Of a stretch of 64,000 nucleotides of DNA, positions 48,358 through 57,872 are shown in pieces. The position numbers and the translations under genes were made by a program. A model generated the notes under the pieces. It was not told where the DNA came from. It worked only from the letters and a program-made list of their open reading frames with translations, and did not search any database. Source of the stretch: Chryseobacterium sp. YIM B08800 (GTDB lineage: Bacteria > Bacteroidota > Bacteroidia > Flavobacteriales > Weeksellaceae); the NCBI RefSeq assembly GCF_026163565.1, contig NZ_JAPDKN010000004.1:1-64000 (forward strand), read 5' to 3'. The stretch's first letter is position 1. Each line of letters starts with the position of its first letter.

Positions 48358-48420
48358 AAAATTCATTTTTTTTTAACTCCTGTGAAAGTTTTTGAGCCTC
48401 TCAATCCAGTAGTTGCAGTA
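48358..48420 (-). repeat. Leader repeat of cassette A, copy 2
   Basis: Core gaaagtttttgagcctctc followed by aatccagtagttgcagta at 48384-48420, with related ttcatttt...ttaac bases before it. A tandem second copy 112 bases from copy 1; cassette B has only one. The remainder of 48421-48583 is AT-rich and shows no gene. Confidence 0.65.
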
Positions 48421-48559
48421 AACTCAATTTCTAAAATTGAATTAAAACTTTTATAATATCTTTAAAATAACATCAAAAAATGATAAGCTTATTTTTCAAC
48501 TATTTTCAAAATTCGAAATTGAAGCTGAAAATTTCACAAATTGACGCCATGAAATAAAC

Positions 48560-48591
48560 AGACAATTCTGTCTATTTATTATTTATCTTTG
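48560..48591 (+). promoter_or_regulatory. Candidate ogt-alkA promoter with palindrome
   Basis: TATCTTTG (48584-48591) fits the -7 consensus. Just upstream is the small palindrome agaca-attc-tgtct (48560-48573), in the place where a -33 box or an operator would lie. The mRNA would start near 48598, about 120 bases before the ogt ATG. Confidence 0.45.
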
Positions 48592-48717
48592 ACTAGCTAT
48601 GGTTTACAAAACTGAAGCTATCGTTCAAGACAGCAAGCAAAATACAATCTGCAAAAAAAATCATTGAAAAGCTTATCTGAAACATTACAGACACTAAGCA
48701 AAAATTATCATAACAAA

Positions 48718-49230
48718 ATGGAAAATCAGGAACAGTTGAACTATAAAGATATTCTCTCGCCTGTCGGATTAATCAGGGCAATTGCTTCTGATAAAGGTCT
48801 TGTGGCAATTATCTGGGAAGGTGAAGATTATAAAAGAACCAAACTTTCTGTACCTGTGCAAGAAAATAATCATCCGATACTTTTGCAGACTGAAAAGCAA
48901 TTAAGCGAATATTTCGAGAATAAAAGAACAACTTTTGAAATTCCTCTTGATTTTAAAGGAACTGAATTTCAGGTAAAAGTTTGGGAGGCTTTATTGAAAA
49001 TTCCATACGGAGCCACCAAAACTTATGGTGACTTGGCAAAAATTCTTGGCGATATAAAAGCAGTTCGCGCTGTTGGAGGAGCTTTAAATAAAAATCCAAT
49101 CTCGATTATTGTTCCGTGTCACAGAGTTGTGGGAGCATCAGGAAAATTGGTCGGTTTTGCGGGTGGCCTGGAAAACAAATCTATTCTTCTCGATTTGGAG
49201 TGTGGTTTTACTATCCCAAGTTTATTTTAA
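48718..49230 (+). CDS. ogt: Methylated-DNA-[protein]-cysteine S-methyltransferase
   Basis: 170 residues from the ATG at 48718 (a TTG at 48664 would add 18). The C-terminal domain has the active site Pro-Cys134-His-Arg-Val (IIVPCHRVVGASGKL) and the helix-turn-helix region GTEFQVKVWEALLKIPYGAT that binds DNA. The enzyme moves the methyl group from O6-methylguanine to its own Cys. The ATG choice matches the usual Ogt length. It is followed after 15 nt by an AlkA-type glycosylase, giving a two-gene alkylation-repair operon. No Ada-type regulator domain is fused. Confidence 0.92.
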   Translation: MENQEQLNYKDILSPVGLIRAIASDKGLVAIIWEGEDYKRTKLSVPVQENNHPILLQTEKQLSEYFENKRTTFEIPLDFKGTEFQVKVWEALLKIPYGATKTYGDLAKILGDIKAVRAVGGALNKNPISIIVPCHRVVGASGKLVGFAGGLENKSILLDLECGFTIPSLF

Positions 49231-49245
49231 AACAACATTTAAGCT

Positions 49246-49917
49246 GTGAAGAAAAGCACAAATAGTATAGTTTTAAAGGAAATTGAAACCTTCCATCCTG
49301 ATAATTTTCAGGATTTATGTAAGCATTTGGCAAGTCAGGATCAGGATTTAAAGCTAATTTTGGAAAATCATGGTTATCCTCCAATGTGGACGCGTGAAAA
49401 TACTTTTGAAACCCTCGTTCATATCATTTTAGAACAGCAGGTTTCTTTGGCTTCTGCTTTGGCAGCTTTAAATAAATTAAAAGAAAAATTGACAGAAATT
49501 ACTCCTGAAAAAATTCTTCAGTTAAATGATGAAGAAATGAGAGAATGCTATGTCAGTCGTCAGAAAAACATTTATATCAAAGGCTTGGCAAATGCAATTG
49601 TAAATGGTGAAATTGACCTTGAAAAACTTTCGAAGATGTCAAATGATGAGTTACGAAAAGAATTAGTCAACTTAAAAGGAATCGGAAATTGGACTGTTGA
49701 CGTCTATTTAATGTTTACTCTTCAAAGAACAGATATTTTCCCGATCGGTGATCTGGCTGCAGTAAATGCTTTAAAACGCCTGAAACAAATTCCTACAAAA
49801 TCTACTAAAGAGGAAATTCTTGAAATCAGTGAAAGGTGGAAACCTTTCCGATCGATAGCTTCAATGATGCTTTGGCATTACTATCTTTCTGCTCCAAAAA
49901 AACCAAAGAATCCTTAA
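49246..49917 (+). CDS. DNA-3-methyladenine glycosylase, AlkA/HhH-GPD type
   Basis: 223 residues from a GTG start, 15 nt after ogt. The helix-hairpin-helix is LKGIGNW (143-149) and the catalytic Asp is Asp169 in FPIGDLAAVNAL. The helix ILEQQVSLASALAAL near residue 65 is typical of the family (usual QQVS motif). No Cys cluster follows, so it is not the iron-sulfur MutY/Nth branch. It removes alkylated purines, complementing the ogt reaction. Confidence 0.9.
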   Translation: MKKSTNSIVLKEIETFHPDNFQDLCKHLASQDQDLKLILENHGYPPMWTRENTFETLVHIILEQQVSLASALAALNKLKEKLTEITPEKILQLNDEEMRECYVSRQKNIYIKGLANAIVNGEIDLEKLSKMSNDELRKELVNLKGIGNWTVDVYLMFTLQRTDIFPIGDLAAVNALKRLKQIPTKSTKEEILEISERWKPFRSIASMMLWHYYLSAPKKPKNP

Positions 49918-49976
49918 TTTAAATTCTGCACATCATATTATTTGTGATATGCCTTAATTAAAAAAAATCAATCGGT

Positions 49977-51164
49977 TTAATTGGGAATATGAAATGTGAA
50001 ACAAGTCTGCTCATCGGTGGAATCTACAGACAGTTTTCCGTTGTGCGCTTTAGCAATTTCACTGGCAATATACAATCCCAAACCTAATCCTTCCTGTCCT
50101 TGATGTACTTTTCCTCGGGAAAATGGCATAAAGAGATGTTTTTTTGCTTCGCTGGATATTTTATTTCCTTTATTGATTACGCACAGTTCAAAATGATCAG
50201 ATTCTGTTTTTGCACTTACAATGATAGGAGTTCCTTGTTCTCCGTGAGTGATTGCGTTGCCCAATAAATTTGAAAAAAGCTGGGCAATACGTTTATGATC
50301 TCCTTTAATTTCCTTATTTAAATCAAGATCCGTAAGAATCAATCTATCAGGATAGACTACTCTCAGTTCATTGATCACCTGATTAAGAACATCTTCCAAA
50401 CTGTCATTATTTTCATAATTTAGTTTAATTCCTCCTCCAAGACGTCCGCTTGCAAAATCAAGCATATTGTCAATAAGACCTTTTGTACGGATTGTAGAAT
50501 CCTGAATAATCTTTACGAGCTTCATATTTCGTTCGTCCATAGAACTTCTCAACAAAACCTGAGCAGAAATAGAAATCGCATTGACAGGATTACGCAAATC
50601 GTGACCCAACATTGCAATAAACTGTTCTCTGATTTCCGCATCTTTTTGTTCCTCCAGCAATTTGTTTTTGGTCTCACTCAGCGTCTGAATAGAATCTAGG
50701 TTAAACGCAATCAATTCAGCGAAAAGCTTAAACATATTGATTGTTTTTTCGTTGTTCACCAAGGCAGGTCTTGGATCTATTGCGCAAAGAGTACCGAAGA
50801 AATCTCCATTTTTCAGAATCAAAGGAATTGAAATGTAACTTTGAAGACCATACATTTTGGGAGTATGATGATCAGAATAAAGAGGATCTTTGTCTACATA
50901 ATCTATCGCAACTGTTTCCTGAAATTCTCTTACCTGATGACACAGCGTAGTTTCTACCTTAAGTTCGCCACCTATTCCTAATCCGAAGTTGATTTTATCA
51001 TTGACGGCACAGGCAATCCAACGGTTTTCTGTCACTCTTGCAACCACTGCATAGCCCATTCCCGTTGTACTGCAGATCACTTCCAATATATTTGCAACAG
51101 CCGGAATCTGGTTAACCTGTTCAATATCTTTTTCAAAATCGCTTTCAATTGTACGAGATTCCAT
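49977..51164 (-). CDS. GAF-domain histidine kinase (soluble)
   Basis: 395 residues, no membrane helix. A GAF domain covers about 20-160 (WIACAVNDKINFGLGIGGEL, then LCAIDPRPALVN). The HisKA domain has His188 in AMLGHDLRNPVNAIS, and the HATPase domain has NLLGNAITHG and QEGLGLGLYIASEIAKAH. Cys residues at CAV, TLCHQV and TLCAID do not give the conserved pattern of a bilin site, so it is not called a phytochrome. No response regulator gene is next to it, so it is an orphan kinase here. Confidence 0.88.
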   Translation of the reverse strand: MESRTIESDFEKDIEQVNQIPAVANILEVICSTTGMGYAVVARVTENRWIACAVNDKINFGLGIGGELKVETTLCHQVREFQETVAIDYVDKDPLYSDHHTPKMYGLQSYISIPLILKNGDFFGTLCAIDPRPALVNNEKTINMFKLFAELIAFNLDSIQTLSETKNKLLEEQKDAEIREQFIAMLGHDLRNPVNAISISAQVLLRSSMDERNMKLVKIIQDSTIRTKGLIDNMLDFASGRLGGGIKLNYENNDSLEDVLNQVINELRVVYPDRLILTDLDLNKEIKGDHKRIAQLFSNLLGNAITHGEQGTPIIVSAKTESDHFELCVINKGNKISSEAKKHLFMPFSRGKVHQGQEGLGLGLYIASEIAKAHNGKLSVDSTDEQTCFTFHIPN

Positions 51165-51354
51165 ATAATTCTTCGGTCTTAATTAGTTTAGAAGGCATTT
51201 TCTTAAAGCTTTCCCAATTGATAAAGGTAAGAATAAATCCACGACATTTACAACGATTTTAGATCTTGGAAAAACGTAAACAATAATTCCTATTACTTGT
51301 CTTCTTTATTTTGCTAAAATATTTTGAGAATAATCTTGTTGAAATCATACCAAT

Positions 51355-51389
51355 AAAAAAGCACCAATTAAGAAAATCAGTGCCCTTTT
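51355..51389 (-). terminator. Terminator of the metal-efflux operon
   Basis: On the minus strand aaaagggcac pairs with gtgctttttt (two G.T pairs) and the stem ends in a T run. It lies about 30 bases after the adaptor gene stop (51421). Confidence 0.6.
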
Positions 51390-51420
51390 ATTTACATCAT
51401 TTGTGAATTTTAAAATCACA

Positions 51421-52572
51421 TTACTCAGCTTTATTTTTAAGCAACATCAAAAGACTGTAAGCTCCTTTCTGAACTATTTTCTTATCCTTTAAATGATCTG
51501 CTTTTAAAATTTCGGTGAATTTATCATCATAAATCCCTGTGTTTACAGGAATCATTTTGTATTTTTTGTTTCCTAAATCTTCAAAAATGTAGTTTTTATT
51601 TTCAAAAGAAACCACAGATTCGCTTGGTAAACCAAGTGTGTATCTGCTGTTGACCGAAACTTCTCCATTAATGTACATTCCTTTAATAAAATCAGGATTT
51701 GAAGCTGAAAGTTTGGCAATCGCATCTGAAGAACCTCCGTTTTCAATACTCGGAACAAGGCTGATAATTTTTGCTTTCGATTTTTTCTCCGGGTTTTGAT
51801 TGTTGTACACCAAAATTTCCTGTCCGATTTTCACATCATTGATATCATTTTCAAAAACTTTTAATTCAAGCAATAAACCTGTTGGATTAATCAGTTCAAA
51901 TAAAGTGTCTGAAGGATTAATATACTGTCCGTTATTCACTAAAATTTTGCTTACAAAACCGCTAAAAGGCGCATAAACATTTATTCGGCTTCTGATATTT
52001 GACGAATTCAATCCTTTTGCATTGATCCCGATGATTCTTAGTTTTTCTTCTAAACCTTTTAAAGTCGCATTCAATGTAGAATAATCTGCCTGTGCAGTTT
52101 GCAGGGTTTTATCACTACTCGCTTTGCTGGTATTCAAATCCTTTTGACGGTTTAGATTCAGTCTCGCTGACTCCATTTGTGCTTTTGTCACCAGATAATC
52201 CTGTTGCAGCTGAATAAATTGAGAGTCTTCAACAACTGCCAAAACCTGACCTTTGCTGAAACGGCTTCCGTTAATCACATTAATCGATTTGATATGACCG
52301 CCCATAATACTTGAAACCGAACTGATATGAGACGGAGCAATATCAACGGTACCATTCAGACGAACCAGTTTTTCCATTGTTTTATTTTCAAGAACTGTGG
52401 TCGTTAAACCCACAGATTTTATTTGCTGGTCTGTTAACTGTACCGTATTCTGGTCTTTTTCTTTGAATTTTGTGTTTTCATATACTGTTTTTTCCTCTTC
52501 TTTTTTTCCTGAACAAGAAGATAAAATGAGGGCTAAACTTAAACTGTAGATAGATATATTTTTAAAAGACAT
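51421..52572 (-). CDS. RND efflux periplasmic adaptor (membrane fusion lipoprotein)
   Basis: 383 residues. Lipobox LSSCSG with Cys20 anchors it. The barrel-sandwich halves are HISSVSSIMGGHIKSINVIN and SRINVYAPFSGFVSKILVNN, with a helical hairpin between them (about 115-185), then beta-barrel and membrane-proximal domains. It links the RND pump to the TolC channel. It lies 7 nt after the TolC-family gene. No N- or C-terminal His-rich metal-binding tail is present, unlike CusB/ZneB with their Met or His sites. Confidence 0.88.
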   Translation of the reverse strand: MSFKNISIYSLSLALILSSCSGKKEEEKTVYENTKFKEKDQNTVQLTDQQIKSVGLTTTVLENKTMEKLVRLNGTVDIAPSHISSVSSIMGGHIKSINVINGSRFSKGQVLAVVEDSQFIQLQQDYLVTKAQMESARLNLNRQKDLNTSKASSDKTLQTAQADYSTLNATLKGLEEKLRIIGINAKGLNSSNIRSRINVYAPFSGFVSKILVNNGQYINPSDTLFELINPTGLLLELKVFENDINDVKIGQEILVYNNQNPEKKSKAKIISLVPSIENGGSSDAIAKLSASNPDFIKGMYINGEVSVNSRYTLGLPSESVVSFENKNYIFEDLGNKKYKMIPVNTGIYDDKFTEILKADHLKDKKIVQKGAYSLLMLLKNKAE

Positions 52573-52579
52573 TTTGCTG

Positions 52580-53788
52580 TTATTTTGATAATAAGAAATT
52601 AAGTTCCGATCCGATTTGGTTGAGTCTTTCCAGATTTTCGATGTATTCCACCTTTGTTTTTACCGCCTGATTGGTTAGAATTACCCAATCTAAATAATCA
52701 ATTTCACCCACTTCCATTTGCTTTTGAACGGTTTTTAAAATCGTTTCAGATTTTGGCAACTGCTTTTGCTCGTAGCTTTCAACAACTTTCAGTTGATTCG
52801 TGTAATTATTTACTTGCTGAACAAATCTGTTTTTCAGTTCAATTTCTTTTCGTTGATATTCGTTTTCAGAAATGGCAACTTTTGCTTTTGTCGCTTTTGC
52901 CAATGCTCGCTGACCTTTCGTAAACAAAGGAATTCCAACGCCGACCTGAACTGCATTAAAACGATTGTTATTCAGATTTTTCATGCTTTGATTCATGTAT
53001 CCAACCATCAATTCGGGTAAAAGCTTAGATTTTTCAAGCTGAGCTTCAGCTTCATTCACTTTTATTTGCTGATTTAAATACTGCAATTCAGGATGTTGCT
53101 GAATCATTTCTTCGGAAACCTGAAGATTAACATTCATCATTGGTTGATCTGAAACCGGTTGATAAGACTCATCAGACTGAAGCAATAACTGAAGCTGAAG
53201 TTTGGCGATATTCAGATCATTTTCAAGCATATTCAACTGTGTTTTTGCCTGTTCGTTCTGAATTTCGGCAGTCGATTCCTCCAAAATATTAGCTTCTCCT
53301 TTTTTGAGTCTTAAACTCGCTTTATCTGCGAAACTGCTGTACAATTTGCTGATATATTCTATCACTTTTTTCTTTTCCTGAAGCGTAAGAATTCGGTAAA
53401 AAACATCAGAAACTTCTTTTTTTAATTGTGCTTTTGTCAGGTTTTGATTAATCACACTTGCATTCCATTCTGCATCAAGCATTTTTTTTCTTTTGGTATA
53501 AACCGTAGGAAAACTAAAACGTTGAGAAATGGAAAAAGTATTATCTGTTTCTACACCTTGAAGCTGCCCGATTTGCGCACCGAATTCAGTTTGCGGAATA
53601 TCCAGATAACTTGCTTTTAGTTTTTCCTGATATTCGGAAATTAATTTTGAATTTTTTAAAGTTCCGTTTTGCTGAAAAGCTTTTTCTAAAGCCTGTTCGT
53701 AGGTAATATTTTCCTGCGCATTTATTGCTCCGAAAGAAATCAGAAATAATAATGCGGTGAGTTTTTTATGATTGTTTGAAAATTTCAT
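52580..53788 (-). CDS. TolC-family outer-membrane efflux channel
   Basis: 402 residues with a signal peptide ending GAINAQ. Two long coiled-coil repeats (EQALEKAFQQNGTLKNSKLI; later EMIQQHPELQYLNQQIKVNE) mark the outer-membrane efflux protein fold. Somewhat shorter than the E. coli channels, as is usual for this subfamily in Bacteroidota. The gene follows czcA-like by 219 nt, a gap without a gene that holds the small inverted repeat ttgcg/cgcaa (53901-53920), so a second promoter is possible. Confidence 0.88.
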   Translation of the reverse strand: MKFSNNHKKLTALLFLISFGAINAQENITYEQALEKAFQQNGTLKNSKLISEYQEKLKASYLDIPQTEFGAQIGQLQGVETDNTFSISQRFSFPTVYTKRKKMLDAEWNASVINQNLTKAQLKKEVSDVFYRILTLQEKKKVIEYISKLYSSFADKASLRLKKGEANILEESTAEIQNEQAKTQLNMLENDLNIAKLQLQLLLQSDESYQPVSDQPMMNVNLQVSEEMIQQHPELQYLNQQIKVNEAEAQLEKSKLLPELMVGYMNQSMKNLNNNRFNAVQVGVGIPLFTKGQRALAKATKAKVAISENEYQRKEIELKNRFVQQVNNYTNQLKVVESYEQKQLPKSETILKTVQKQMEVGEIDYLDWVILTNQAVKTKVEYIENLERLNQIGSELNFLLSK

Positions 53789-54007
53789 TTTATTTATTTT
53801 AAAGACTTTTTTATTTAAAAAATGGTCTTTCGATTTTAAGTGAAACGCCTTTGTATATCTTAATTATTAAATTTTATTTTAAATAAATCTTTGCATCTCT
53901 TTGCGTTTAAATTATCGCAAGGTTAAACAAAGATTATTTATAGGATTCTTTTTTAAGATAAACAATGCCACTTCGTTTATTGAAGAAAAACAAGGATGAA
54001 TTCTAAG

Positions 54008-57000
54008 TTACTTTATCCAGATATTTTTAACTGTTTTTTTTTTAATCTTATTAAACTTTTTCTTTTTACTGACTCTTTCAAATAAGACATAAAGAATCGG
54101 CAAAACGAATAAAGTTAAAAGCGTTGCGAGCATTAAGCCTCCGATAACAACTGTTGCCAAAGGTCTTTGAACTTCCGCTCCGGCTCCGTTGCTGATCGCC
54201 ATTGGTAAAAATCCTAATGATGCCACAAAAGCAGTCATTAAAACCGGACGAAGACGGATTCTGGTTCCCATTAATACAATTCTGCTCGTATTTCTTATTC
54301 CGTCTTTTTTAAGTCGGTTAAATTCTGAAATGAGTACAATTCCGTTCAAAACCGCAACACCAAAAAGGGCGATAAAACCGATTCCTGCACTGATGCTGAA
54401 AGGCATCCCACGTAATGCTAAGAAATAAATTCCGCCAATTGCCGATAAAGGAATTGCTGTGTAAATCAATAAACTATGTTTTACAGAACCGAAAGCGAAG
54501 AATAATAAAAGGAAAATCATCACCAAAGAAATAGGAACGGCAATTCCTAATCTTGCTTTAGCTTCATTTAAATTTTCAAAAGCTCCGCCATAAGAAATCG
54601 TGTAGCCTGCAGATAATTTCAAATCTTTGTTAACCTTCTGCTGAAGCTCTTCTACAATACTCTGAACGTCTCTGCCACGAACATTGAAGCCCACAACAAT
54701 TCTTCGTTTTGTATCTTCCCGCTGAATCTGATTCGGACTTTCCTTTAACTCAACCTTTGCCAATTGATGCAACGGAACCTGTCCTCCATTCGGAGTGGGA
54801 ACCAAAAGATTCTGAATGCTTACAATATCTTTTTTATGTTCCTGATCCATTCTTACAACGACATCAAATTTTCTTTCGCCTTCATACAAAGCACCCGCAG
54901 TTTGCCCTGCAAAAGCCATATTGATAACTCTATTGACTTCTGCAACCGAAATATTGTGACGAGAAAGCTGAGCACGATCGTAACCAATCACAACTTGTGG
55001 AGCGCCAACAACGGGTTCTAAATACAAATCCTGAGCGCCTTTTACTGTGGTAATAATTCCGCCTAATTTTTTAGCGTAAACCGCCAAACTGTCTAAATCT
55101 TCACCATAAATTTTACAAACAACATCCTGTCTTGCGCCCGTCATTAATTCATTAAAACGCATCTGAACCGGAAACTGAAAACCTGTCGTTAATCCCGGAA
55201 TAACTTTTAAAGCGGTACTCATTTTTTCTGAAAGCTCAGGAAATGATGATGCTGAAGTCCATTCTTTTTTAGGTTTCAAAACAATAATCATGTCTCCTGC
55301 ATCCATTGGCATTGGCTCTGTTGGTATTTCGGCACTTCCGATTTTGGTGACGACTTTTTGAACTTCCGGAAATTGTTTTAGAAGAATTTGTGCAGCCTGC
55401 GTTGTTACCTTTTTGGTTTCTTCGATATTGCTTCCCTGAAGAATGCGCATTTCAACAGCAAAGTCGCCTTCCTCTAAAGATGGAATAAACTCCCCTCCCA
55501 TTCTTGAAAGTACGAAAACGGCTCCTGCAAACAGAATTACAACTGTGAGTAGAATTGTTTTTCTGAATTTTAAAGCTTTCATCAACAGCTTCTGATGACC
55601 TGTTTCGATTTTAGTCATCACTTTATCAGAAATATTGTCTTTTGTTTTTTTCTTTCGACTCAAAACTAAAGAACTCATCATCGGAATGTAAGTTAAAGAC
55701 AGTAAAAATGCTCCAATCAATGCGAAAGCAACCGTTTGAGCCATTGGTTTAAACATTTTACCTTCAATTCCCTGAAGCGTAAAAATTGGTAAATACACAA
55801 TTAAAATAATGATCTGCCCGAAAACCGCACTGTTCACCATTTTCGTTGCTGAACTTGAAACCTGGCTGTCCATTTCAGCTTTTGAAAGCATATTGTCTTT
55901 TCCGAAATGTTTTTTGTGGGCTAATTGATGTAAGACAGCTTCCACAATAATGACGGCACCGTCGACAATCAATCCGAAATCTAAAGCTCCGAGGCTCATT
56001 AAGTTTCCTCCGACTCCGAAAATATTCATCATAATAATGGCAAAAAGCATCGCTAAAGGAATTACAGAAGCGACCAATAAACCGGCTCTGAAATTTCCGA
56101 GGAATAAAACCAAGATGAAAACGACAATTAATGCGCCTTCCATCAAATTAGTTTTTACGGTACTGATTGTATTATTCACCATTTTCGCTCTATCTAAAAA
56201 TGGCTCAATCACAACACCTTCCGGTAAAGATTCCTGGATTTTATCTAATCTTTGTTTAATATTTCCAATGACTTCATTGGCATTTTCACCTTTTAGCATC
56301 AAAACAATTGCTCCTGAAACTTCGCCTGTATCGTTGAAAGTCATTGCACCATATCTTGTTGCGAAACCAATTTTCACTTTTGCGACATCCTTGATATGAA
56401 CCGGAATCCCTTCTTTTGTAACGGAAACCTGAATATTTCCTATGTCTTCCGAGCTTCCTAAAAGACCTTCACTTCTGATGAAAAGAACTGTTTCTTTCTT
56501 TTCTATATAAGCTCCGCCTGTGTTTTGGTTGTTTTTTTCCAGCGCATCAAAAACATCATTGATATTGATATCAAAAGCCTGAAGCTGATTAGGATTAATC
56601 GCAATTTCGTATTGCTTTAATTTACCTCCGAAACTACTGACATCAGCAACGCCTTTTGTTCCTAATAACTGTCTGCGGATTACCCAATCCTGAATGGTTC
56701 TGAGTTCTGTTTCGTCATAAACGTGTTCGTACCCTTTTTTGGCTCTTACAACATATTGGAAAATTTCTCCTAACCCAGAAGAAATAGGACCTAATTCCGG
56801 TTTTCCGATTCCTTCAGGAATATTTTCCTGAACCAATTGCAAGCGTTCCTGAACCTGTTGACGAGCCCAATACACATCGGTATCATCATCAAAAACAACA
56901 GTCACCAATGACAATCCAAAACGTGAAAAACTACGGATTTCGGTTATTCCGCTGATATTGCTTGTTGCCTGTTCGATAGGAAAAGTTATCAACCGTTCGA

Positions 57001-57181
57001 TATCTGCAGCGCCATAAGAAGATGCAACAGTGATAACCTGAACCTGATTATTGGTAATATCCGGTTGTGCATCGATAGGAAGTTTTGTGGTTTCATAGAT
57101 CCCAAAAAGGATGAGCCCAATGGTAAAAAGAGCGATAATGAGTTTATTCTTTACAGAAAACTCAATAATTTTATTTAACAT
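54008..57181 (-). CDS. CzcA/HME-type RND pump for divalent metals
   Basis: 1057 residues with the twelve-helix RND layout. Helix 4 carries Asp401, Asp407 and Glu414 (ALDFGLIVDGAVIIVEA), matching the acidic triad of CzcA/CnrA/NccA proton relays and not the CusA pattern, so divalent ions such as Zn, Co, Cd or Ni are the likely substrates. The usual RND motifs are present (ITNNQVQVITVASSYGAADI; FPIEQATSNISGI). First large gene of the pump operon, 82 nt after a small secreted-protein gene. Confidence 0.92.
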   Translation of the reverse strand: MLNKIIEFSVKNKLIIALFTIGLILFGIYETTKLPIDAQPDITNNQVQVITVASSYGAADIERLITFPIEQATSNISGITEIRSFSRFGLSLVTVVFDDDTDVYWARQQVQERLQLVQENIPEGIGKPELGPISSGLGEIFQYVVRAKKGYEHVYDETELRTIQDWVIRRQLLGTKGVADVSSFGGKLKQYEIAINPNQLQAFDININDVFDALEKNNQNTGGAYIEKKETVLFIRSEGLLGSSEDIGNIQVSVTKEGIPVHIKDVAKVKIGFATRYGAMTFNDTGEVSGAIVLMLKGENANEVIGNIKQRLDKIQESLPEGVVIEPFLDRAKMVNNTISTVKTNLMEGALIVVFILVLFLGNFRAGLLVASVIPLAMLFAIIMMNIFGVGGNLMSLGALDFGLIVDGAVIIVEAVLHQLAHKKHFGKDNMLSKAEMDSQVSSSATKMVNSAVFGQIIILIVYLPIFTLQGIEGKMFKPMAQTVAFALIGAFLLSLTYIPMMSSLVLSRKKKTKDNISDKVMTKIETGHQKLLMKALKFRKTILLTVVILFAGAVFVLSRMGGEFIPSLEEGDFAVEMRILQGSNIEETKKVTTQAAQILLKQFPEVQKVVTKIGSAEIPTEPMPMDAGDMIIVLKPKKEWTSASSFPELSEKMSTALKVIPGLTTGFQFPVQMRFNELMTGARQDVVCKIYGEDLDSLAVYAKKLGGIITTVKGAQDLYLEPVVGAPQVVIGYDRAQLSRHNISVAEVNRVINMAFAGQTAGALYEGERKFDVVVRMDQEHKKDIVSIQNLLVPTPNGGQVPLHQLAKVELKESPNQIQREDTKRRIVVGFNVRGRDVQSIVEELQQKVNKDLKLSAGYTISYGGAFENLNEAKARLGIAVPISLVMIFLLLFFAFGSVKHSLLIYTAIPLSAIGGIYFLALRGMPFSISAGIGFIALFGVAVLNGIVLISEFNRLKKDGIRNTSRIVLMGTRIRLRPVLMTAFVASLGFLPMAISNGAGAEVQRPLATVVIGGLMLATLLTLFVLPILYVLFERVSKKKKFNKIKKKTVKNIWIK

Positions 57182-57263
57182 GAAAAAATTATTAATTGAA
57201 TTAACAAGAAATCGACTGCTTTAAGGAAAATCTTAAAGCATTGATATTTAGATTAAAAATCAA

Positions 57264-57626
57264 TTAACAAAAGCGCGGTGGCTGGAAAATTCGTGAAAGA
57301 TAAAGATCCGAAAAGCCCTTATCGTGATAAATGAGGATTTTTGATGAGGTCACCATCTCCGGTAATTTCTCAATATGAAATATAGTTTCGGGAATCTGCG
57401 CATGAACCATCAAAACAGATGGCGGATTGATAAACGGAAGCTGTTGATCTGTAGCCCAGTCTTCATCTTCCTCATGATTATCATAATGTTCCAAAAGAAA
57501 TTCTGCAAAACTCCCTTGATATTCCATCGCATGTTCTATAAATACGGGCATTTTTAAAACTTCAGCCAATGAAGTTGTAGCCAGTACATACATTACAGAA
57601 CAAAAGATGGATACCCATTTTATCAT
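57264..57626 (-). CDS. Small secreted acidic protein heading the efflux operon
   Basis: 120 residues. The N-terminus is hydrophobic (WVSIFCSVMYVLATTSLAEV), either a signal peptide or an anchor. The middle is rich in acidic and His residues (EHYDNHEEDEDW), which could bind metal. The C-terminus is YLSRIFQPPRFC; a similar IWQPP or IFQPP end is recalled for small genes before czcA in other Flavobacteriia. Its place suggests a metal sensor, chaperone or periplasmic buffer for the pump. I do not know a named family. Confidence 0.65.
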   Translation of the reverse strand: MIKWVSIFCSVMYVLATTSLAEVLKMPVFIEHAMEYQGSFAEFLLEHYDNHEEDEDWATDQQLPFINPPSVLMVHAQIPETIFHIEKLPEMVTSSKILIYHDKGFSDLYLSRIFQPPRFC

Positions 57627-57631
57627 GGCTG

Positions 57632-57639
57632 CAAAGATA
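57632..57639 (-). promoter_or_regulatory. -7 box of the efflux operon
   Basis: TATCTTTG on the minus strand matches TAnnTTTG and ends only 5 bases before the ATG at 57626. Transcription would start at or within a few bases of the start codon, so the mRNA could be leaderless. Confidence 0.5.
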
Positions 57640-57872
57640 AGTCTTTTATCATTTTAAAACTTATGGGTGTGTTAATAAATTTTTAATAGTAGTTAGAGGT
57701 TTGAGGAGATGATTTTAATTCTAAGCGATTCCACAAAATAGAACAATTCTAAATTAAATAAAAAAGAATAACAAAAATCATTCTTCAAAAAAGCTTTTTT
57801 ATAATAATTACAAATACCACACGCATGCATCATTACAGTAAAAATACTGAATTTCAAAAAACAAAAACTCAA

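Noticed and set aside
55950..56399. 149-codon plus-strand frame
   Set aside because: It is antisense to the well-supported CzcA-type pump gene and has a composition expected of a shadow frame.
54008..57181. Copper/silver (CusA-type) pump
   Set aside because: The helix-4 acidic triad Asp401/Asp407/Glu414 is the CzcA kind, so divalent metals are favoured.
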